This document shows positions 1-4,139 of a stretch of DNA of 6,117 nt, in pieces (the first letter of the stretch is position 1; the number at the start of each line of letters is the position of its first letter). A model generated the notes under the pieces. It worked only from the letters and a program-made list of their open reading frames with translations, was not told where the DNA came from and ran no database searches. Source of the DNA: Gammaproteobacteria bacterium (GTDB taxonomy: Bacteria > Pseudomonadota > Gammaproteobacteria > Thiohalobacterales > Thiohalobacteraceae); assembly GCA_016214925.1 (NCBI GenBank), contig JACRMO010000182.1:1-6117 (forward strand), read 5' to 3'. A program made the translations under genes and the position numbers.

Positions 1-1
1 C

Positions 2-211
2 ACGGGGAGTATGGAATCAGGCACCCGTGATGACATGATTGCTCAGGCGCGCTCGCTCGGCACAAATGTTCAGTCATCCGTCAGCAAATCGACCGATTAT
101 CTGGTTTGCGGCGCAAAGGTGGGTGACAGCAAGTTGGGGAAGGCACGCAGCAACGGGCATACCCAGGTGATTACCGAAGCGGAATGGTTGGATAAAATAG
201 CCGGCACGTGA
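2..211 (+). CDS. C-terminal BRCT domain of a truncated upstream gene (DNA ligase- or exonuclease-type)
   Basis: The reading frame is already open at the left edge (codons from position 2) and stops at TGA 209-211, so only the last 69 residues are visible. They form most of a BRCT domain: an opening TGS followed by a charged helix (RDDMIAQARSLG), the conserved SVSKSTDYLVCG strand, a SKLGKA helix, and a final ITEAEWLDKI where BRCT domains carry their conserved Trp. BRCT domains mediate protein contacts or bind DNA ends and phosphate groups in repair enzymes. The fold typically closes NAD-dependent DNA ligase (LigA), but it also ends some DnaQ-like exonucleases and stand-alone BRCT proteins. The catalytic part lies outside the window, so the parent cannot be told. 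The in-frame ATG at position 11 falls inside the domain and is not a plausible start. Domain identity is clear; parent protein is unknown. Confidence 0.8.
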   Translation, partial: TGSMESGTRDDMIAQARSLGTNVQSSVSKSTDYLVCGAKVGDSKLGKARSNGHTQVITEAEWLDKIAGT

Positions 212-228
212 AACGGAGTCTCTCGACA

Positions 229-257
229 TGGTAGACCGGGTGATTCCCGGTCTACCA
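229..257. repeat. Perfect 12-bp inverted repeat with 5-nt spacer
   Basis: The arms are tggtagaccggg (229-240) and cccggtctacca (246-257), fully complementary around a tgatt spacer. It sits 17 nt after the BRCT gene stop and 28 nt before the nuclease start. As RNA it would form a very stable hairpin, but no T run follows on either strand, so it is not a textbook intrinsic terminator. It could end or stabilise the upstream transcript, or be a protein-binding site. Confidence 0.8.
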
Positions 258-285
258 CACCATCCACATTACCGGACGCAAAAAC

Positions 286-810
286 ATGTCATACACACGT
301 ATCACTGTGCTGCTTGTAGCCGTTTTTTCACTCCCCGCCGCCGTCATGGCCGATCAGTTCGTTGGTCGAGTCGTGGCGGTCGCCGATGGTGACACCCTCA
401 CCGTCCTCGATGACCGTTACACCCAACACCGGGTGCGTTTGTCAGGAATCGACGCACCGGAGAAGAAACAAGCATTCGGTGCAGCCTCAAAGAAACACCT
501 ATCCGACCAGGTGTTCGGGCGCGGAGTTCTCGTCTACTGGAGTGAATCTGATCGGTATGGTCGCATCATCGGGAAGGTTATCCGCGCAGAAGATGGATGC
601 GATGGGTCTGAGTGTCGCTACAACATCGACACTAACCTCGAACAGGTCAAGGCTGGGCTGGCCTGGCATTATAAGGCATATGCCAAACAGCAGGCACGGG
701 ATGACCGTGCGCTTTATTCGGAAGCCGAAACTGAAGCTCGAAATCGCGGAGTAGGTTTATGGGCCGACGCTCATCCGATTCCGCCCTGGGATTTTCGTCG
801 CAGGAAGTAG
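286..810 (+). CDS. Secreted thermonuclease-like (SNase family) endonuclease
   Basis: This 174-aa protein belongs to the staphylococcal nuclease family, which cleaves DNA and RNA using calcium. Residues 1-22 are a Sec signal peptide: Arg5, a hydrophobic core (ITVLLVAVF), and an AVMA end with likely cleavage before Asp23. The product should therefore act in the periplasm or outside the cell. The mature part has the family landmarks: DGDT (34-37, Asp36), RVRLSGIDAPE (Arg51, Asp56, Glu59) and DRYGR (89-93, Arg93). By alignment these match staphylococcal nuclease Asp21, Arg35, Asp40, Glu43 and Arg87, so the active site looks complete. The C-terminal stretch around AGLAWHY and GVGLWAD is also usual for the family. 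A Cys pair (about residues 104 and 109) could form a disulfide. The start is chosen because the signal peptide begins there, although no clear Shine-Dalgarno precedes it. Such nucleases are frequent passengers of plasmids and integrative elements; its role here is unknown. Confidence 0.93.
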   Translation: MSYTRITVLLVAVFSLPAAVMADQFVGRVVAVADGDTLTVLDDRYTQHRVRLSGIDAPEKKQAFGAASKKHLSDQVFGRGVLVYWSESDRYGRIIGKVIRAEDGCDGSECRYNIDTNLEQVKAGLAWHYKAYAKQQARDDRALYSEAETEARNRGVGLWADAHPIPPWDFRRRK

Positions 811-878
811 TCTCCACCCCCTGCAGTTCACCCTACGGGTGCTGCTTGCATATCTGGCCGACGTGTTGAAATAGCTTC

Positions 879-2900
879 ATGGTCTCCACCGCAGAACAAG
901 AGCAAATCCGGCAAGCGCTCAAACGCCTTAGCACCAACATGCCAGGATTCGTGTCCAGGAAGGCTCAAAAACACTTGATCGCCGAAGTAGCTCATGCATT
1001 CTCGGATCACTCGTCCCGGCGGATCAGCGTTGTAGAGGCCGGCACTGGCTGCGGCAAGAGCTTCGGCACTCTATTGGGGGCTGTGCCTGCCTTGCTCGAA
1101 CGTCGTCCTGTCGTCTATTCAGTTTCCACCGTCGCACTTCAACAACAATTGATCGACAAAGATATTCCGGCATTCAAGCAATTTTCCGGTTTGAACTTCT
1201 CCTTCGCGCTTGCTAAGGGCCGCGGTCGTTATCTATGCCCCGTCAAGCTCACTAAGTCGCTCTCATCGTCCGCACGAGTCGAGGTCAAAAGACAGCTTGT
1301 TTCCCTGAACACGGATTACACGACCGGGTCATGGGGAGGGGATCTCAACACACTCTCTAGCGATACACTCGACGAAACGCGCCGCAAAATTACCGTAAGC
1401 CCCCACGAATGCCTCGGTAAACGTTGCACATCCTACGATCAGTGCCCCTACTACCGGGCAAAATCGATGAGCGATTCTGCAGGTATCGTGGTCACTAATC
1501 ACGCCCTGCTCATGACCGATCTCTCTTTAGGTGGAGGGATACTGCTGCCTAAAACAGAAGATGCTTACTTCATCCTCGACGAGGCGCATCACCTTATCGA
1601 TGCAGGTCGCTATTTCGAGCGTAAGCTCGGACTTGAAAGTTGGAGCCAGGCCGTCAGCGAAGTAATAGAGTCTGTCCAGACGGACCGTGCGTCCTCCGCC
1701 GCCGACTGCATGAAAGCCTTGAGTTCTGCATTGGTTAGCTTCAGTGGGTCAACCGACCGGTTGACAGGGAGCCTGTATAAGCAATTCGGTGTTTCGCACG
1801 ATGAAATGCCAGAAGATGGCATTCTGTGCCGCCTTCCTCATGGCCGTGTTCCAGCCGCTATCCGTGCCCCCTTGGAGGCGTACAAGACAGACTGTGGCAA
1901 ACTGCTGGAGCGCGTATCGCAGTGCCTCGATTCAGGGTCCGAAACTCTGGGCAGTGAGCAGATCATGGCCCTGCGGCGGTTCAACGAGGAACTCGGCCAC
2001 GTACTCGACAGCCTGTCGATGTGGTGCATGAATGAAGATGCGAGCGGTTCTCCGGTCGCAAAATGGGTATCCAAGCAGGGTTCATCTCACCAACTCGTAT
2101 CGGTTCCTGTCTCGGCGGCTGTGTTCCTACAAGACCGATTGTGGTCCAGGGCCAAAGGTGCGGCCGTCACGTCCGCTACGCTGACTGCCCTCGGATCATT
2201 CACCCACCTGCAACGAAACCTTGGGCTGCCGCCTTTACACGTGGAGTACAAGCGTCTGCCCCTTGCGTTCAATTACGCCGCGCAGGCGAGCGTGGAAATC
2301 CCCTGGATGGATACTGACCCTTCTGACGGGGCGTCGCACGTCGATGGGCTTCTAAATCAGTTGGAGGACTTGTTGCCGCAGACCCAGGGGACACTCGTCC
2401 TATTTAGCGCGCGCACAAGAATGGGCGAAATGTACGAACACCTTCCTGAACACCTGAGAGTACGGGTACTCATGCAGGGAAATACGCCGTTGTGCGAGTT
2501 GATCGCCCGGCACAAGGCGGCGATTGACGCGGGTAAGCAGAGCGTATTGTTCGGGTTGTCTTCTCTCGCCGAAGGCATCGACCTGCCCGGTGCCTACTGT
2601 GAACACGTGATCATCACGCAACTACCCTTCCAGGTACCTGACGATCCCGTGGTTCTAACAAAGCACGAATGGCTTCGCGCCAAGGGGATGAATCCGTTTG
2701 AGGCACACGACCTTCCGCTGGTGAGTATGTGGCTGACACAGGCTGCCGGTCGTCTCATTCGGCGTGAATCCGACACCGGCCGGATTACGATCCTCGATCG
2801 TCGCATCGTAACGCGCCGGTATGGACATGCGCTACTTAGCAATCTGCCGCCTATGAAGCGTACTGTCGGCGAGAAGTCAGCCTCACGCAACGTGGCGTGA
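879..2900 (+). CDS. dinG: DinG-family ATP-dependent 5'-3' DNA helicase with iron-sulfur cluster
   Basis: The 673-aa product follows the E. coli DinG layout end to end (that protein is about 716 aa). DinG is an XPD-like superfamily 2 helicase that unwinds forked DNA, R-loops and D-loops with 5'-3' polarity. Motifs in order: Walker A EAGTGCGKS (53-61); the iron-sulfur domain with Cys120 (GRGRYLC), Cys178, Cys183 and Cys189; VVTNHALL (204-211); DEAH (234-237); TSATL (431-435); LAEGIDLPG (563-571) and QAAGRLIRR (621-629). All four cluster cysteines are present, so it should be an active FeS helicase. The start is the first ATG, and the N-terminus aligns with E. coli DinG from there; the ribosome site is weak (no AGGA-like sequence). 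The gene stands alone between a nuclease gene and the structured region at 2961-3046, whose last hairpin is its probable terminator. Cas genes are absent and the cluster is intact, arguing against the type IV CRISPR DinG. Confidence 0.95.
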   Translation: MVSTAEQEQIRQALKRLSTNMPGFVSRKAQKHLIAEVAHAFSDHSSRRISVVEAGTGCGKSFGTLLGAVPALLERRPVVYSVSTVALQQQLIDKDIPAFKQFSGLNFSFALAKGRGRYLCPVKLTKSLSSSARVEVKRQLVSLNTDYTTGSWGGDLNTLSSDTLDETRRKITVSPHECLGKRCTSYDQCPYYRAKSMSDSAGIVVTNHALLMTDLSLGGGILLPKTEDAYFILDEAHHLIDAGRYFERKLGLESWSQAVSEVIESVQTDRASSAADCMKALSSALVSFSGSTDRLTGSLYKQFGVSHDEMPEDGILCRLPHGRVPAAIRAPLEAYKTDCGKLLERVSQCLDSGSETLGSEQIMALRRFNEELGHVLDSLSMWCMNEDASGSPVAKWVSKQGSSHQLVSVPVSAAVFLQDRLWSRAKGAAVTSATLTALGSFTHLQRNLGLPPLHVEYKRLPLAFNYAAQASVEIPWMDTDPSDGASHVDGLLNQLEDLLPQTQGTLVLFSARTRMGEMYEHLPEHLRVRVLMQGNTPLCELIARHKAAIDAGKQSVLFGLSSLAEGIDLPGAYCEHVIITQLPFQVPDDPVVLTKHEWLRAKGMNPFEAHDLPLVSMWLTQAAGRLIRRESDTGRITILDRRIVTRRYGHALLSNLPPMKRTVGEKSASRNVA

Positions 2901-2925
2901 TTCAGCACTTCTTGAATATTGTCTA

Positions 2926-2954
2926 TTGAAAGTTCCAGGCATCATCATTATTCT
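2926..2954 (+). promoter_or_regulatory. Candidate sigma70 promoter in front of the hairpin cluster
   Basis: TTGAAA at 2926-2931 matches the -35 consensus in 5 of 6 positions. TATTCT at 2949-2954 matches the -10 consensus in 4 of 6. The spacer is exactly 17 nt. The predicted start is near 2961, three bases before the first hairpin, which would leave almost no unstructured 5' end. The surroundings (2911-2960) are AT-richer than the flanking genes. The agreement of promoter, hairpins and terminator is what supports it; the boxes alone could occur by chance. Confidence 0.5.
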
Positions 2955-2960
2955 TTCGTT

Positions 2961-3046
2961 CACTGTCCCAATCCCCCCAGTTTGGGACACGTAGATCCAC
3001 AGGATCTATTTTATCCCCGCCCGGCCCCCCTGGGTGGGTTTTTTTT
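2961..3046 (+). ncRNA. Candidate structured RNA: three hairpins, two with hexa-C loops, ending in T8
   Basis: Three stem-loops follow each other with short linkers. Hairpin 1 pairs tgtcccaa (2964-2971) with ttgggaca (2982-2989); its 10-nt loop contains six C (2973-2978). Hairpin 2 pairs tagatcc (2992-2998) with ggatcta (3002-3008) around aca. Hairpin 3 pairs cccgccc (3016-3022) with gggtggg (3032-3038), with one G-U pair; its 9-nt loop contains six C (3025-3030) and is followed by eight T (3039-3046). With the promoter at 2926-2954 this makes a discrete transcript of about 86 nt. C-rich loops in small RNAs are known to pair with G-rich ribosome-binding sites, and the actinobacterial 6C RNA also shows hexa-C loops; I claim resemblance, not membership. 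Alternatively this is the 5' leader of the downstream genes, with hairpin 3 as a regulated terminator, or simply the 3' end of the dinG mRNA. Orientation is + because the T run follows hairpin 3. Confidence 0.5.
3016..3046 (+). terminator. Intrinsic (rho-independent) terminator
   Basis: A 7-bp GC stem (cccgccc 3016-3022 with gggtggg 3032-3038, including one G-U pair) is followed immediately by T8 (3039-3046). This is a strong terminator for + strand transcription, ending the dinG message and/or the candidate small RNA. It lies 81 bp ahead of the next start codon. Confidence 0.85.
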
Positions 3047-3114
3047 GCCCACATGACGTCCGATCTCGCACTTGCATATTCCCATGATGGCGTAGCCTGG
3101 TCTCCAGCCACCAT

Positions 3115-3120
3115 AGGAGA
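3115..3120 (+). promoter_or_regulatory. Ribosome-binding site deciding the start of the 59-aa gene
   Basis: AGGAGA lies 7 nt before the ATG at 3128, a near-ideal Shine-Dalgarno spacing. The upstream in-frame ATG at 3053 is only 6 nt behind the terminator T run and has no comparable site, so translation most likely begins at 3128. Confidence 0.75.
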
Positions 3121-3127
3121 AGTCTTT

Positions 3128-3307
3128 ATGCATGATTTTGTCCGGCCCAAACTCGAACCAACCGTCGAGAAACCTTCGGCCTCCGAAATAGAGCGCATGG
3201 TCGTTTCTGACGACGAATGTACCGCGACCGATGGATGTCCCGTGGAACCTGACGGCTACTGCCCACACGGCTACCCGTCCTGGCTTTTGCACCTTGGCAT
3301 CATGTGA
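3128..3307 (+). CDS. Small Cys-containing protein of 59 aa, function unknown
   Basis: The predicted protein is acidic with a low-complexity N-terminal half (residues 1-25, Pro/Glu/Ser-rich). Its compact C-terminal half carries Cys31, Cys37 and Cys45 with His47 in the pattern C-x5-C-x7-C-x-H, then PSWLLHLGIM at the C-terminus. The tail, with DGCPVEPDG and CPHGYPSWLL, resembles from memory small uncharacterised proteins carried by proteobacterial integrative elements and phages; this has not been checked. The Cys/His spacing would allow a single metal site, but no known zinc-ribbon family is recognised. The start at 3128 is chosen for its strong ribosome site; using 3053 would add 25 residues with no visible family features. 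It lies just behind the hairpin cluster and 67 bp before the next gene, in the same direction, so it may be the first gene of a cassette with the two genes that follow. Confidence 0.65.
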   Translation: MHDFVRPKLEPTVEKPSASEIERMVVSDDECTATDGCPVEPDGYCPHGYPSWLLHLGIM

Positions 3308-3363
3308 TCTTCGCCTTGCATTTTGAGCAGATCGCGTAAATTGAGTAGCTGATACGAATCAAC

Positions 3364-3368
3364 AGGGG
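3364..3368 (+). promoter_or_regulatory. Ribosome-binding site of the 254-aa gene
   Basis: AGGGG ends 6 nt before the ATG at 3375 and fixes that start. Five bases (AGGGG) are complementary to CCCCT at 3027-3031 in the C-rich loop of the upstream RNA candidate, an overlap that may be accidental. Confidence 0.65.
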
Positions 3369-3374
3369 TAACAC

Positions 3375-4139
3375 ATGCAGCACGGAGATTACTATCAGCG
3401 TCTTTGGGACGATTTCCTGGAGCTTGCCGACAAGATTGATGGGATGGTCGATGACCTCGGTAAGAGGTATTCGGAATTCGATTCAGAGTCTGTAACGTTC
3501 AAACGGCGCATCAGCACCGGAAAGAGCATCTTCTCCTCGCTCGTCAGAGACGCGGAGCAGGCTTTTGCACCCACCGGCGGTACCCTGCAGATCGACACCT
3601 ACGAATACCTCGATTGGAAAAAACCTCTGGAACAGTACGAGTGGTCCAACTTCAGCCCATCAGGGCTGTGGGCCGCCTTGGAGGAGGCTTATGGCGGTAG
3701 CAAAGGCGTCGAAATCGGATACCGACAGACCGCCCACGATCTGATCCACACTTTCTCGCTCAACCGCGACGACTCCGTCGAGCGTAAGAGCGGCTATGTC
3801 ATCCTCCGTATTCGCGTGTGGATGGACAGTTTTGACAGAAAGTGGTCCAAGCGTAACCGCCTGAACTACAGCTGCGCGGATACCGTCAACAAATCCTTGT
3901 CGACCCTCTCGGCTTTTGCGGATTGGGCTGGTGATGACGAACTTGCATTTGCGTGCAAACGGTTACGTTGGTCAACTCAGCATGACGTCACAAGTCGAGA
4001 GAAAACTATTGTGAGTGGAAATCTCATGATCGTCACGTTCCTGGAATACTTCGAGTTCCGATTCACACAGCAGTTGGCCGAGAATCTGCAAATCTTTCTC
4101 GGCCAATATGGGTTCGCCAATCACGAGGCCGCGGCATGA
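3375..4139 (+). CDS. Unrecognised 254-aa protein translationally coupled to the methyltransferase-helicase
   Basis: I do not recognise the family with confidence. The protein is soluble, with no signal peptide or membrane segment, and rich in charged and aromatic residues. An N-terminal helical part (1-65) is followed by a mixed region with GGTLQIDTYEYLDW (68-81) and a helix with YGGSKGVEIGYRQTA (106-120). A basic segment (FDRKWSKRNRLNY, 153-165) could touch nucleic acid. The last part is a strand-helix unit, LMIVTFLEYFEFRFTQ (217-232), then QQLAENLQIFLGQYG. That ending faintly recalls DUF4942-type domains found next to or fused with DNA methyltransferases, but the likeness is weak and from memory. 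No nuclease or ATPase motif is seen. Its stop overlaps the next start (ATGA at 4136-4139), so the two are almost certainly co-translated and probably work together, for instance as a specificity or accessory subunit; that role is inference. Confidence 0.8.
   Translation: MQHGDYYQRLWDDFLELADKIDGMVDDLGKRYSEFDSESVTFKRRISTGKSIFSSLVRDAEQAFAPTGGTLQIDTYEYLDWKKPLEQYEWSNFSPSGLWAALEEAYGGSKGVEIGYRQTAHDLIHTFSLNRDDSVERKSGYVILRIRVWMDSFDRKWSKRNRLNYSCADTVNKSLSTLSAFADWAGDDELAFACKRLRWSTQHDVTSREKTIVSGNLMIVTFLEYFEFRFTQQLAENLQIFLGQYGFANHEAAA
4125..4128 (+). promoter_or_regulatory. Ribosome-binding site within the end of the 254-aa gene
   Basis: GAGG lies 7 nt before the ATG at 4136. Together with the ATGA overlap of stop and start it supports 4136 as the start of the large gene and suggests coupled translation. 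Confidence 0.55.

Noticed and set aside
229..257. tRNA-like 3' end (gattcccgg...tctacca) as a possible attachment site
   Set aside because: The resemblance to a T-arm plus ACCA comes from the palindrome itself. The loop is not a T-loop, and no D-arm, anticodon arm or acceptor partner is present upstream.
362..754. 130-aa + strand frame inside the SNase gene
   Set aside because: It is out of frame with a gene that has a signal peptide and all SNase catalytic residues; the alternate translation shows no features.
829..841. Small hairpin caccc-tac-gggtg between the nuclease gene and dinG
   Set aside because: Only five base pairs and no T run follows; too weak to call a terminator.
846..874. 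Promoter for dinG starting with TTGCAT
   Set aside because: No acceptable -10 hexamer lies at 16-18 nt (AAATAG at 17 nt is poor).
879..2900. Type IV CRISPR-associated DinG (csf4)
   Set aside because: The iron-sulfur cysteines are intact, the protein follows cellular DinG throughout, and no csf genes or CRISPR repeats are visible in the window.
3053..3127. 25-residue N-terminal extension of the small protein from ATG 3053
   Set aside because: That ATG is 6 nt behind the terminator T run without a ribosome site, whereas ATG 3128 has AGGAGA at a 7-nt spacing.
2923..3292. Two minus-strand open frames across the dinG downstream gap
   Set aside because: Both would read through the terminator hairpins and the small + strand gene, with low-complexity translations and no domain signature.
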